Shown: positions 34,657 to 46,322 of the stretch, one piece after another
How the letters are laid out: each line of letters begins with the position of its first letter
Numbering within the stretch: the first letter of the stretch is position 1
Origin: Otatea glauca
Lineage: Eukaryota > Streptophyta > Magnoliopsida > Poales > Poaceae
NCBI GenBank assembly: GCA_036346275.1
Contig: CM070726.1
Coordinates: forward strand, 31,965,410-32,029,409
Direction: 5' to 3'
DNA: 64,000 nt
The notes under the pieces: generated by a model
Told to the model about the DNA's origin: nothing
Database searches by the model: none
Seen by the model: only the letters and a program-made list of their open reading frames with translations
Position numbers and translations under genes: made by a program

Positions 34657-37161
34657 CTAATCGCCCGTGGGGTAGGTGAGTGGCGACGGCGGACGGACGT
34701 CCCTCCTAGGCCGGCCTGCGCGCGCAGCGTAGAGTAGTCTTGGCGGCGAGGCCAAGTCTGTGGCGGCGCACCGAGAGCCGAGAGGGTCGAGGTAGTCGGT
34801 CGAAGGTACTCCTCCAGTCGAACTCGTCGTCGAAGGCTCGTCGAAACCACCACGGGTCCTGGCTGGCGGGACGAGGAGGAGCCTCCGCGGCCCGCTTCCC
34901 CGCCGCCGCGTGGGAACGTGCGAGGAACCGGCAGGTAGGCGAGACGCGAAGGAGCCTCCCGGCCACTTGTCCCCCCTCTTTGCTGCGTGGGAGCGTAGCG
35001 AGGAACCGACGGGTAGGGCGAGGCGCGAAGGAGCCTCGTCACCACCTGCCCCCTGCACTGCGTGGGGCGTGACGGGCACCGGGTGGGTAGGGCGAGTCTT
35101 TGGGGCGAGTGGCGTGGTGTCTTTGCGTCCGCCGACGTCTCCGCGCCCTCGGCGGTGTGCCGAGCCAACCGCCTCACCGTGCGAGGACCCGACCCAAGCC
35201 GTCTCGGACTCGGCGGTGGTCACCAGTATGCCCCTCTAGGCGCGTCAACATGGACACGACCTCCACCTCAATCTCCGCCAAGAGCCGAGTCCGCATGTAA
35301 CGTCGTTGGCATTACGTAAGTTACATGAAAAGACGTGCCCATGTAGGTTCGACAGACACTTACGGGGCGTTGTCCTCCGGGACATCTGTGAAGGGTACGT
35401 GTCCGCTACGGATGCTCGCCGCGGCGACGGTGCTTGGTGTGTACCCCACCCCGAGGCGAGTCTTGGGCGAACCACTCCATGTACCGATCGTACATGTCAT
35501 GGTCGTCTGGCCGGTCTCGGTGACCCTCTCGTCGAGTCGCGGCGTCCCACCGCAGGCCCATGGCTGCATACGGCGCGAATCGAGAGCCCACCGCAAAGAC
35601 CCATCCGGTCATCTGCAATGCAAAAAGCAGATGAAGTACGCGAAGACATTAATTTCGCAAAGATGCGGAGTAGTAGGATCGGGGCAAGTACACGTGAGCG
35701 CCACGTGCGACAACGTGACGAGCGGCAAAGGAAAGGATCGAACAGCCGAATCGCCGCAAAGCTTTCGGTCGCGGGGAGTACTCCTCGACACAAAGGTCAA
35801 AGACGAGCACCTTACGGTGAGCCAAAGGCCTCATCTCGGCGTGCAAAGCACGGAGACCCGTGAGGTGCTCGGGCGTGACGTCGTCGCGGTGTATGGCGCC
35901 CACCGCACGCCCTCGTCGTGGAGGCGGTCGAACTCCCGAACGAACTCCTGATAGGACCTCCTCACCTGTAGGTGCGCGAACCTCCGCTGCGAGGAAATAA
36001 GAAATGGCGAAGGTTATTCAAGTGCGTTAGTGGGGAAAAGATACGAGGAGCGTGCACCGTCGCCGGACCCAAGAGTGGCCCATGGTGGGCGATCCACCGG
36101 TCGTCTCCGTAAAGCTCCTCGAGTGCGGTGTCGTGTCAACAACAGGCTGCCGACGGAGAAGCGCTCCCAAGACCACAACTGGAGGAGTAGGACGCAACCT
36201 GACATCGTCGCGTCGTGCTCGGCCCGAGAGACGGCGTCGCACAGACCTCTGTACGTCGCCGCAAGCACAGCTGAGGCCCACGACCACTGCATCACCGCTT
36301 ACAAGGGGAGTTAGACGTGCTCGTTGAGACGAGATTGGGCCGAGTGTGTTACCTCATCCACCGGGTGTCGGCGATGTCTTTGGGCGTACTCGATCGGTGG
36401 CGGTCCACCGTGTTCCGTGGGAGGACGGAACATCACCAACCGAGCAACAACGGAGGTATGCCTCAAGTGGCGAACCACGTCCGCCTCCTCCGCGTCTTGG
36501 TGGAGAAGGTCGACTGCGGCGTTCGCAACAAACATTATCGGCAACTTGGCGCTTCTATTTTAATTCTCAAAGAAAGAGGTACTCACCGTGAATCGGCGAC
36601 CACGCCTTCGTCCGGTCCGTGGCGCTCCGGCCTCCCTAAGGGGTGTGGTAGGGCTGCCGGGTGCCGCCGCACCTCGGCAAACGCGGACAACTCGGCGTGC
36701 CACGTGACGGAGGCGTCGTGCGGCACGATCGCTGGCCCGCACAAGGGAGGCCTAAGAGGTGCGACACGCCCCGCGTCGGAGCCATCTCTCCGCACGGAAG
36801 GTGGAACGTGTGCGTCTCCGGTCTCCACCGGTCCACGAGTGTGGCGGCGAGGACCGGTCGTACCAACCGCGGCACCTCCTTGCCCTCTAGCGGGCGATCA
36901 CCACTCCACCATCCTACAAAGAGGAAGTAAGCCACCGCCGCAACTTTGCATGTAGTTAGAATTGCATTCACGGTAAGTATGTGTACGTAAATGAGTGCAA
37001 GCGTTCGCAGCTTACCGTGGAACCCGGCGTGGGTCGATCGGCGCCTCCACAGGCACTCGAGGTCGGCGGGCTTCTAGCACTCGGTTCTCCTCTGCGGAGT
37101 ACCTAGACCGGTGGGTCGCATCGACGGTCACGTCCAGCAGCTCAGGGCAAGGTCGCGCCAT
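34657..37161 (-). pseudogene. Plant mobile domain (PMD) gene carried by the MULE, disrupted
   Basis: Exon 1 starts at ATG 37161 (MARPCPELLDVTVDATHRSR) and ends at a CACG|GTAAGC donor near 37016. Exon 2 holds LVDRWRPETHTFHLPCGEM and SHLLGLPCAG, hallmarks of the aminotransferase-like plant mobile domain. It ends at a GTGAGT donor near 36580. Later parts carry a VMFxSSHG-like region, WASAVLAATYRGLCDAVSRA with CVLLLQLWSWERFSVG (36295-36014), KVLVFDLCVEEYSPRP (about 35800) and YDRYMEWFAQDSP-like sequence (about 35480). The tail to the stop at 34657 is GC-rich and low in complexity. Several frameshifts break it. PMD proteins include MAIN/MAIL1 and many transposon-borne relatives; in MULEs their role is unknown. 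Confidence 0.85.
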
Positions 37162-37457
37162 CGTGGCCTGTTACAAAGCAAATACAACAGATTTATCAGT
37201 AATTACATGTGCACACAAAATGAAATGCGAAATAACGAATTGTACCATACTCAACAAACAATACAACCAAGTGTGGAGAGCAAAAAAACTCGATTGCAAA
37301 CATACGAAAGACAAAGACATGTTCGACGAGGCACACAACGTCGAGAATTACATTATCCTCGTAGGTACTAACTGGGACATCGGAGAATAACATGATGCGA
37401 ACAACAACTTACTAGTACATTGAAAATTACATCGAACATTACAACGTACATTACAGC

Positions 37458-40043
37458 TTACCGGTCCATTGAATAATACAAGATGGGAACAACATGCAAA
37501 GTTACATTATCCGCGGTTGCGACGCCTCGAGACTCGTCCATATCGTTCGAATCGCCTTGTCCTTCGACGCCGACCTTCATCTTCAACATTCGGATGTCCT
37601 GTACCCATCGATGGTCCGGAGAGGGGTCATGAACGATCCATCCACTCGGTACCGTACACCTCATGATGCCACGTGTTGAGAACGCTCGCTTGTAGTAGTA
37701 CGGGAGATGAACGGACGACGAGATTGATGCGCCTCGGCGGTCGCGGCAATGGCGCAAGAGCACGGCAAGTCACAGCAGCGTGGTTTCTGGCAGAGCACTC
37801 GCAATCACCGCTCGGGTATGCACAGATGGGAAGTCCTCTCCCGGTGGGCACCCTGCGACCTCGGCCACCGCAGGCACGTGGTATCTCCGTTCCACGCCAC
37901 TCTCCGTGTAACCCGATGTGTCTGCGCCTTTCTTGTTTTCTTGGACATGTAGGTAGACACAACAGCTTGAGTAAGACAATCGATTGTCCGACATACATGC
38001 TCGCGGAGGTCTTGTATCGCTCAATGAAATATCTCGTGTCCCTAATAAGACACCTCAACTATACCCACCAATGGAAGGCATCCGTGCCTTTCATTACCCA
38101 GTTGTAAATCTCCGCCAGTTCGTTGTCATGATCCCATAACGCGAGCCGCCTCGTCGTCGCGAAGGACCATTTCTCCAAAGGCTCATGTCGTATCCAATCG
38201 GTGAAACTCTTTATCTTTGGTACCGCCACGCCGAGGTTTGGGGGTCCGCCGGCGGCCTTTATATAAGGTGTGGGGTCCTCTCCTTGCTCATGGTACACCA
38301 TCGGGTTCCTTGATGAACTAGCGGTACCTCGGGATCCATTGATTGCTTCTTCGTTAGTTCGTCCAACGCCTTCCAAAGCGCGCGAACTTCCTCCGTTGGT
38401 TCTGCTTGCACAGCGCTTGAACATGTTCATAAGCTCCTTATTCTGAATCGACGGAAAAATTGGCACCCATGTGCCTCATGCACCACCGCTCCTCGATCTG
38501 CCACTTTGTTGCTCCCACGACGGCGGACCCTTGTTGCATATCCACGATCGCCCTTAGCGACCGCATGCTCGGTCATGGATGACACAAACATCGAACTGTC
38601 GAGAACAACCGCCACTTCACTCTTTCAAGGAACCGCACCAGCTCTCCGTGTTTTCCCACGAATGCCAACGCAACCGGTAGAACTCGGTTGTTGGCATCCA
38701 CCGCGATCGCAGATTAGAATCGCCCTTGTACTTCCGTAAGGAATGTGCCATCCATGCAAAGGACCGGCGACAGTCTTTAACGCATTTATGCATCGCCAGG
38801 CGAAGAATGCCTTATTGCAATACCCACTTCCGGTGCACGCACCACCCGCAGGAACTCCGCAAGGTCGATGGATGTACCGGGTTCCTTTGTGCGATTGCCC
38901 GAGCAAGTGGGGAATATTCTCGTCTGAAGCCTCGTCGTCCCGAACCGTATTTCCAGAGCTGTCCTTTTGCTCTCCATGCCTTTGCGTAGCTAATCTTGTA
39001 CTGAAACCTCTCCTCCACGGCTGTGATAATAGATCGAGGCTGCAGATGGGGATTGTCCACGATCTGACCATAAAACACATTTGCCACCCAAGTGGACGAC
39101 AGATTGCGGTGTCCTGCTCCGCTTCTTCCAGCTCAACATTATGCTCCATCACTATGGAGCATTTCCGATAGTCCGTCCACTTCCCAGGTATGCATGCACC
39201 CGCCATGGGCACGAATCAACTACGCACTTCACGTCGTAGTCCTTCTTCTTGGACTTCACAACCCCGAATTGCCGCGGAGAGACATTGCCCAAGATTTCAC
39301 CGCATCCATCACAGCCTCCTTGTCTTTATATACGCCCCTGCGTCACCTCGTTCTCACGATACTCCCATGCATCAATGTTCCTTCATTCATTGTTAGGTCT
39401 TGAAATTGTAATTGGTCCACGCACCGTGGATAGGCACCCTGTAGGCGTTGTCCTCCTCGTCGGAGTGCTCACCATCGGACTTCCTCATCCGCACGGTCCT
39501 CCTCTTCCATCAAGTCAACAATGTCCTCCACCTCCTCCCCTCGTCGGCCACCCCTCGCGCCTCCACCGCCTCTCTCCGCCCCGGTCCCTTCGTCACCGCC
39601 AGCCTCGTGCTCCTCGTCTCGGGCTCCTCGCCTTCCTCTTCGCATCCTTCTACATTTGATGTCCCTCCGCCGTAATGTCCACCCCGACATCACGAACTTG
39701 CGACACCGATGGAGCTACGGGTAGCACTGTGTTAACAACATGAGCGGCCAACCCCGCTCTACAGCAAAACCAACATAACTCCTCCATGTGGACGCCGAGT
39801 TAACAGAATCAACTCTCCGTAAAACGGTCTTGCGCTCGGCTCATCGCTCGACCATAACCGAACAGTCTGGGCATCCAAACCGAACATCCGAGACATCCAC
39901 TCCAACAAACCCAGATGTCCTATCGCTCGATGCGCATATGCCCCATTTACGACTCTTGAAAATGATGATAGATCCACCCCATCCGCCCCCTGTGCTATCT
40001 CCCCATCTCCATAAAATATTTGGAAATACAATTTCTCCGACAT
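37458..40043 (-). pseudogene. mudrA-type MULE transposase, disrupted
   Basis: Starts at ATG 40043 with MSEKLYFQIFYGDGEIAQGA, a start shared with the other MULE transposase here (MSERVPFRIFYGEE at 49006), which supports both starts. An acidic, low-complexity part follows (39.4-39.7 kb), then MuDR-domain pieces CIPGKWTDYRKCSIVMEHN and ITAVEERFQYKISYAKAWRA. A decayed MULE catalytic region lies around 38.6-38.8 kb. After it come NKELMNMFKRC, IKSFTDWIRHEPLEKWSFA with AEIYNWVMKGT (38.06-38.47 kb), a RYFIERY block and a weak SWIM region ending near 37.63 kb with NTWHHEVYGTEW. A C-terminal extension runs to about 37458. Frameshifts occur in nearly every segment. Confidence 0.82.
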
Positions 40044-40619
40044 GCTGCAACGTCCGACGGAAAAATATTACTCTAAAATACAATCTACAAAATACGACTA
40101 TGAATAAGTGATTCGACTAGCCTACTATACGGTCTAATATTAAATTTCTACTACATTACATTTGTATATATTGCCTAATACATTACTAACATAATAAAAT
40201 TAGTAATACACGACCATACTAAATTAAATTCATACCACATTACATTTGTATATATATTGCCTAATACATTATTTGCATAACAAAATTACTAATACACAAC
40301 CCTACTAAATTAAATTCCGAAATATTGTCTAATACTATATTAAATTTCTACATACTGAATACTACATTAAATTTGCACATACTTACGATACTAAATTAAA
40401 TTTGTAAATACTACATACTACATTAAATTTCTGAATATTAACTGCTATATTAAATTTCTAAACAATACATAATCCTAAAATTTCTAAATACTACAATTCC
40501 TAAATATTAAATGCTACATTAAATTTTAAATACTGTATAACCTAACAAAAATTCCTACATTTACCTCTACAAAAAATTGATAAACTAACTCTACAATAAA
40601 ATTCAAAAATTTACCTAAA

Positions 40620-40690
40620 TTTTTCTTCTCCTTCTCTTCTTCTTCTCTTCCTCTTCTCCCTCTCTTCTCCCTCTCTTTTTCTCCTGCGGT
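40620..40690 (-). promoter_or_regulatory. Purine-rich leader of the MULE transposase gene
   Basis: On the minus strand this is a GA-rich tract following the subterminal repeats, matching in place and composition the GA-rich leader of the second MULE (48060-48170). It probably is 5'-UTR. From here to the ATG at 40043 the sequence is AT-rich and could hold an intron. Confidence 0.4.
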
Positions 40691-40849
40691 GCGCTCGCTC
40701 CGCTTCTTCTCTGCGCCGACCGAGTGGAGCGGGGGGATAAAAAGGAGCTGTCGCCCCTGTAGGGGGCGATCGCCCCTACAGGGGGCGATGGGGGGCCCCA
40801 CAAGCGGCGGCATTAACGGGGCGGGGCGGCACTAACGGCAGGCAGGGCT

Positions 40850-40971
40850 ATCGCCCGTGTATGGGGCGATCGCCCCATACACGGGCAACGGGGGGCATTT
40901 TTGTCATTTTTTTTTCGGACGCATAGTTTTGAAAAAAAGAATAAAAAAAAATATTAAATAAAAAAAAATTC
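40850..40971 (-). repeat. Right terminal inverted repeat of the 8.2-kb MULE
   Basis: Complement of the left repeat. It contains a perfect 34-bp palindrome at 40853-40886, again centred on GCGATCGC. A second, imperfect palindrome with the same centre lies just inside at about 40752-40790. Confidence 0.92.
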
Positions 40972-40981
40972 CACCTAAGGC
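40972..40981. repeat. 10-bp target site duplication (right) of the 8.2-kb MULE
   Basis: CACCTAAGGC, identical to 32769-32778. Confidence 0.93.
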
Positions 40982-41004
40982 ACCAACCTCGCCGTTCGCC
41001 GCCT

Positions 41005-41400
41005 CTCTTTTGTTCTCTCTCCCGAGTCTGGACTGCGAGCTCGCCTCACCTTCCCACGGTCGTCGCCTTCGGCCAGGCAGCCTTCCTCACCCGCTCGCTC
41101 CGGCGGCCCCCGAGGCCCTACCACGCGTACGCGCGATTCCCATGCTTCAATCCCGCTCCTCCCCCTTTACTTCTTCACTTCCACCTTTCCTGCGTTAATC
41201 AGACCGTGGGTTTTGGTGAATTTTCGCAGCGGCTGGGCGGAGGATGGTGTGGAGACGGGACAGGGAGGCGCGTCCCTCCCGCGGCTGCGGCGCGTCCGGT
41301 GCTCCACGAGCCTCTCCGTCCGCGCCAGCGGCTACGGTGGCAGTAAGAGCAGAGTAACCCTAGCTCTAGTTAGTGATGTAGTGTACTGTGAGACAGTAAA
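41005..41400 (+). other. GC-rich exon-like fragment next to the MULE
   Basis: CT-rich leader-like sequence followed by a GC-rich stretch with a possible GGCA|GTAAGA donor at 41343, then AT-rich sequence like an intron. It resembles the first exon of a plant gene but frames are short and no protein family is visible. It may be the 5' end of a decayed host gene or of a transposon gene. Confidence 0.3.
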
Positions 41401-43290
41401 TTATAAACTGGATTAGAGCTTTTGGCTATCTGCACTTAATTCTAAAAATTTGTTAGCTTTTGTTCCCGAAGTAAAATAGATTCAGTTTGCAGTCTGAATT
41501 TTGTCAATAATAGAGGGCTCAATTAGTTTAGAGCTTGCTGTCAGACTTGGGCACTTATTATTTCTTTTTCGTAGTACTCAAGTTAGTGCTCCTCTTTAAC
41601 ATAGTCATTAGCCAACTTGCAAGCTAGTACTTTGTTCAGCACTGGATGGAACCGTGAAAGCAATAGGAGTTGAACCTTTACTGCTCAGTGTCATTTTTCA
41701 AAGATGGCAGCGGGCATAACTTTGCTAAACCATGTGTTTCATGTCATGTGCTTTACGTTATATATCTATGCATGTGCTAAAATATTTAAGAGTAACATAA
41801 GGGAGGTTTTTATGATGTTGTACATTTATTCGTGCACATATACATGTTGGATATACATTTTTGTGATACTGAAATTTGGAATTCAACTAGTTCTTATTTT
41901 GAAAAATTTTGCTGAATCCACTTATTTTATGATACTAAATTCCCTTGAATCGCAAAAGTTTCCTCTGAAATAAAAATCATTCTCAACATCTGTCTAGATA
42001 AAAAAAGAACTAGAGTTTCATTGTTGAAATACTATCGGAGTTGATGTTTGATTTCCCTTTAAAACTGCAGTTCCGATAAAATCTAATTGAGAGGCTAGCT
42101 GAAAATTTGCATCTCAGCAATCTCAGTCATAGGTAGAGCAGTTATTTCCTGGTTGGTTTATAATTAGCATATCTAATTCTAAATCAAGGTATCCACATTC
42201 TGGTAAATATATTGTGTGTCAAGGTCACCACTGATTGCATGTCTTAATGATTCATACATATATGAATTAATACTGACTTTCCTTCATATAAAAAAATAAT
42301 AGTTCTAGTTTTTTTTACATTGCCTAATTTAGCTAATCTTATCTCCTCATTTTCAACTTGATAAGCAGAGAAGAAAGTCTATTGAGTGCAGAAAAAGAAT
42401 GACAGTCTAGGTAAGATTATGAATATTATATTTTTTCTTGATTGGGAAAGATGAAACATGAATTTATATCCTTAATCAAAATTGGTTGTAGTAACATTTA
42501 TTTTGTCTTAACTGTAGCAAAACAAGAAGAAGCAAAAGCAGCAGTAAAACCCTATGAAAAAGAGGCATGACCAAATGACTCAAAAGAAGACCCGTCCTTC
42601 AGCCAATGTGGGTACTTAAGAATAATAAAAGTGTTCATTCTAAATTATGATAGATCTGATTCATGTTTTTCTGCTAATGACTATTAAATTCCAATACATT
42701 TTGGTACCACTGTACTACACAAGTTTGCCAACAGATATCCAAGCAAAGAGCCTGTGGCATTTGCTACTTTCTTGAGTAGTTATCTAGATGCAGCAGTTGG
42801 TGGTTTCAAGTTAGGTAACCAATTTTGGAAAGTGCGTGTTAATTATACTATCGAAGAGCATGAGGTGTTGATAAGACCATGGGAGAACTACAAGACAATT
42901 GGGGAAACCAAGGGAAAATCGATTGTTGTGCTTTAAATTTGTGTATGTTAATTTTAGCTTGATTCAATTGTAGTGCATTACACATGTCCTTTGTTTTTAT
43001 ATCCATGCAATTTTTTGTTATTCCTGTAGGTTGAAAATATGGATGGTTGAATTACTATATTTGGATGTCTACCTCACAAAGGGATCAACAAGCAAGGAAT
43101 TTCAAGTAGTAGTAGTAGTTAACGAATCAGTTGTTTTTCTTTTGTATGTGCAACGATGTACCATACCTATATTTATTTTATTAATTAATGCGATGCAATC
43201 TGATCCTTGCTCATGTTGAATTTATTATATATCTGCAATATGATATGTTTAATTATCAAATAAAAAATATTCATGACAATTATACTTTTT
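41401..43290. other. AT-rich sequence with one short exon-like frame
   Basis: Intron-like sequence. The frame at 42754-42936 (MAFATFLSSYLDAAVGGFKL, then GNQFWKVRVNYTIEEHEVLI) has protein-like composition, starts after a possible acceptor and could be an exon. I do not recognise it. Confidence 0.3.
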
Positions 43291-43605
43291 ATATATATAT
43301 GTGCAACAAATAAACAAACCATAATTTACATGTATACTTAGTTGTGTTGCAATAGACCAGTTATGTGTTGCTAACGGGTGTTAGTTATGTCATGAAAACA
43401 TGTGTTATATATATAAAAAATGGGTTGTTACTTTGCAACCCCTTTTCTTTTGTATAAAATACCTAGTTTGTGTTGCAGTAGATCTACCTTAGCAACACCA
43501 CCAATAACATCACTTATCACATATGTTGCTATCTATTCTAGCAACACATATTTGTGGATATAGCAGCATATACCTATGTTGCTATAGATCATTCCTGTTG
43601 TAGTG
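43290..43605. mobile_element. Orphan end of a CACTA-like element (TGTTGCTA repeats)
   Basis: The right end read inward begins CACTACAACAGGAATG, a CACTA-type terminus. Inside it are repeated TTGCTA/TAGCAA motifs in both orientations. No matching left end is visible. Confidence 0.5.
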
Positions 43606-43929
43606 CGGCATGCATTGGGGACGGTGAACCGAGACAGCAATGATGCTGAGGGCTGGTGCAGCCGGAATGGCGCGGCATGCGGTGGCCATGGCCCGGCATG
43701 GTGGCGCGACACGATGTAGAGAGGCACGGCTATGAAGCAAGCTGGCAGGTGTCTTGGCGCAGCTAACGCGTGGTGGCCGTGGCCCGGCTTGGCGTGGAGC
43801 AAGGCGTCATTGGTGCGACGTGGTAGCTCGACGGCCCTGCTGTGGCACTTGACGGCGCAGCAGGAGGCCTCGGCAGCGCTGCACACCACTGGGAGCGATG
43901 TGAGGAGCTCAAAGTGGAATCATCTGAGA

Positions 43930-44081
43930 TGATTTACACATCTGATGATAATTTCTCTAGACAGTTCTCAAACCGTCTGTGATGTTGTCCTTTTATCACT
44001 GACACTTTGTTACTGACGGTTCACGAAACCGTCTGAGATGATAATTTCAAACCGTTCGTGATGTTGTATTCTGTAGTAGTG
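43930..44081. mobile_element. Orphan end of a second CACTA-like element (AACCGTCTGTGAT repeats)
   Basis: Ends in TTCTGTAGTAGTG, which read inward is CACTACTACAGAATACAAC. Subterminal copies of AACCGTCTGTGAT-like sequence are present. The same core recurs at 45.17-45.70 kb, so both could be parts of one broken element. Confidence 0.55.
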
Positions 44082-44204
44082 GTAGCTCACGGTGACAGCT
44101 AGGGTAGCGCACCGAGAAGGTAGTGAGGCCGGGCGCGCGGTGTGTGACGTCGTGGCGTAGGCCGCTTGGAGACGGGGAGGCTAGAGAGAGGGCAAAGCAT
44201 GGCC

Positions 44205-44520
44205 GGTTAGGGGGTGGGGGAAGGAGGAAGAGAGGAGAGAGGAGGAAGAAAGGGAGAAAGAAGGAAGGAAGAAGAAGAAAGCTAGGAGAGGAGTGTGCTG
44301 CTAGGAAAAAACGAGAAGAAAAAGAAAAATAGGGAAAAGGAAAAGGAGAAAAAAAAAAGAAAAGGAAGGAAGAAAGGAAAGGAAAGGAAAGGAAAGGGAA
44401 GGAAAAAAGAAAAAGGAGAGAAGGCACGGCTAAGAAGGATAAAAGGGAGAAAGAAAAGAAGAAAAAGGGAGAAAGAAAATAAGAAAAGGAAAGAAGAGAA
44501 AAGAAAAGAGAAAAGGGGGG
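44205..44520 (+). repeat. Purine (GA) tract, about 310 bp
   Basis: Almost only A and G on the plus strand, with GGAAAG and GAAGAAAG runs. The 171-aa Phe/Ser/Leu frame on the minus strand and the Lys/Glu/Arg frame on the plus strand are by-products of it. It follows a GC-rich segment and may be a leader of an element gene. Confidence 0.85.
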
Positions 44521-45084
44521 TAGATCCGGATTTTCGACGATGGACCTGCTTTTTGTGCACATGTAGTCGAGGATTTGCCCACGGCGAATTTATTCATTCC
44601 TTGCGCTTATGGTAAAATTTCCGTAGTCAATTTTATTTTCATATGCATAGCTTTTAGTCATGTACATTGCATTTAATTCTTGATCATGGCACATTCAAGC
44701 ATGCATGTAGTAAAAATTGATTTGAGAGCTTGCAACCGACACAACCTCCTGTTAGGCCTTAATTGTTTGGTGGTATAGACATGTTGTGCTTTTTACTTGG
44801 TATATATGGATAATTCAATAGGCAGAGAAAAATATTAATGATGGATCAGTGAATGTTGGAATTATTTAATTAATAAGAAAACACTACGAATCAGAGCAAA
44901 ATATTAATGAACGAATCAGAAAAAACTATGAATGACCAAAATATAAAGTGAAGAAGAGGAGCAAGCAAATCGGAGTAACGAGATGATCGACAAAAAAGCT
45001 TGAGAATAAGACGGACGGCAGTGGATGCGATTTTGAAACAGTAGTGGGTCTATGGGACGTTTGAGAAGAAGATGAAAAGACAAT

Positions 45085-45540
45085 AGAGAGAGGAAGAGTA
45101 TATAAAGTTCTCCCAACAACCGACGTGATTCCCGATTTGCAACTGTTAAGTTATTAAAGGCAGTTTCAACATCAAACCGTCTGTGATAAAAATATAAAGA
45201 GGTAACACAAAAGAGGAAGAGCATATTAAGTTTCAACGGTGACCCGACGCAGTTCCCAATTTGCAAGTTACTACGGGCAGTTTCAACATAAAATTGTCTA
45301 CGACAAGAAGATGAAGAGACAACAGGAAGAGGAAGAGCATATTAAGTTCTCGCAATGACCCAGAGTGATTCGCAATTCGCAAATTACTACAAGTGGTTTC
45401 AACATAAAATCGTCTATGATAAGAATATAAAGAGGCAACGGGGAGAGAAAGAGCATATTAAGTTCTCGTAGTGACTCAGCGCGATTCCCAATTTGCAAGT
45501 TATTACATACGGCTTCAACGTAAAACTATTTGTGATAATT
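45085..45540 (+). repeat. Tandem repeat of ~118-bp unit, four copies
   Basis: Units start near 45090, 45213, 45330 and 45445 with GAGGAAGAGCATATTAAGTT, followed by a GATTCCCAATTTGCAA block and GTTTCAACATAAAA-CGTCT. The end of each unit carries a CGTCTGTGAT-like core, the motif of the 43930-44081 terminus. Further copies of that core in both orientations lie at 45545-45700. Confidence 0.75.
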
Positions 45541-45749
45541 TTATTTTCACAGACGGTTTGATTTTACAACCGTCTGTAGCATATCACGGACGGTTTTTGT
45601 TGAAACAAATCATCTGTGATAAGTTGTTACATCACATACTTTGGAGGATCTGTGCTTATTACAGACGGTTGCTTAAAATTAACTGTCTGTGATAGTTTTA
45701 GTATAATTTTTCCTTGCCTTTGTAGAGGGATTTTCATGCAAACATCAGA

Positions 45750-46322
45750 ACCGTAGATGATGGTCTCGGTGTCTAGCGGTGGCCCGTACTACCATAGCCG
45801 AGCTACCAAAAGTGCGACTGTGCGAGTCGATGGTGTGGTTCTTCCGGATGCCGAGGCCATCCAGGACCATCTTCGCCACTGTCTGCTCCAGCTTCAGCAC
45901 ATTCTTGGCAAATTCCCCGATCGTGTCACTAGACTCACAACATCAAGAAGCTCCATGTCAGAATCAATGCGTAATAGCAGATGGCAGGAAGCTATCAAGA
46001 ATCGGTAGCCCGCCAGGAGGTGGGGTTACCCTGCGGCCAGAGGAGAGGTTGGCGAAGTAGCGGATGCGGTTCGCGTCGGCTTCGTCCGGGAGGCGCACGC
46101 TCTCCTAGGCTAGGCGGGGGAACTGCCCGATGTAGCCTCTGTATGGCCGCACGTTGCAGACATTCTACTGCTTGACCTCGATCGGGAGCGTGAATAGCCC
46201 CGGCGTGGCGCAGCCGAACAGTGCCTGCCGGAGTTCCGGCCGGGGTGGTGAGCCCGTCATGTGCGGCCACGGCGCAGCCGTGCGCCACCAGGGGCATGGT
46301 CACTGCGTCGTGGGCTTCCTCT
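45750..46322 (-). pseudogene. Second 2-oxoglutarate/Fe(II) dioxygenase fragment
   Basis: A minus-strand relative of the pseudogene at 2.7-7.3 kb. It opens inside the coding part (VTMPLVAHGCAV), then TPGLFTLPIEVKQ, a stop, NVCNVRPYRGYIGQFP, ADANRIRYFANL and WPQGNP-like sequence. After a break comes EFAKNVLKLEQTVAKMVLDG and LGIRKNHTIDSHS. It covers the DIOX_N domain and stops before the H-x-D motif, so the catalytic half is missing. Its upstream side ends at the LTR start near 46323. The stop after KQ sits at the same place as in the other copy. Several other stops and frameshifts are present. Confidence 0.75.

Larger units (their letters stand above)
32779..40971 (-). mobile_element. Mutator-like element (MULE), 8193 bp, with transposase, PMD and GRF genes
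   Basis: It is bounded by a perfect 10-bp duplication (CACCTAAGGC) and terminal inverted repeats of about 120 bp that start GAATTTTTTTT and share CAAAACTATGCGTCC, ATGCCCC and a 34-bp palindrome. On the minus strand it carries, in order, a mudrA-type transposase (40.04 to 37.46 kb), a plant-mobile-domain gene (37.16 to 34.66 kb) and a GRF zinc-finger gene (34.30 to 33.57 kb). All three are broken by frameshifts, yet the ends are well kept, so it moved late, perhaps with transposase supplied in trans. Confidence 0.93.

Noticed and set aside
34638..35319. Several long overlapping frames on both strands
   Set aside because: GC-rich low-complexity tail of the PMD gene. Only the minus frame ending at 34657 is kept, as part of that pseudogene.
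44047..44562. 171-aa frame rich in Phe, Ser and Leu (minus) and a Lys/Glu/Arg-rich frame (plus)
   Set aside because: Both are translations of the purine tract; such composition gives open frames without coding.
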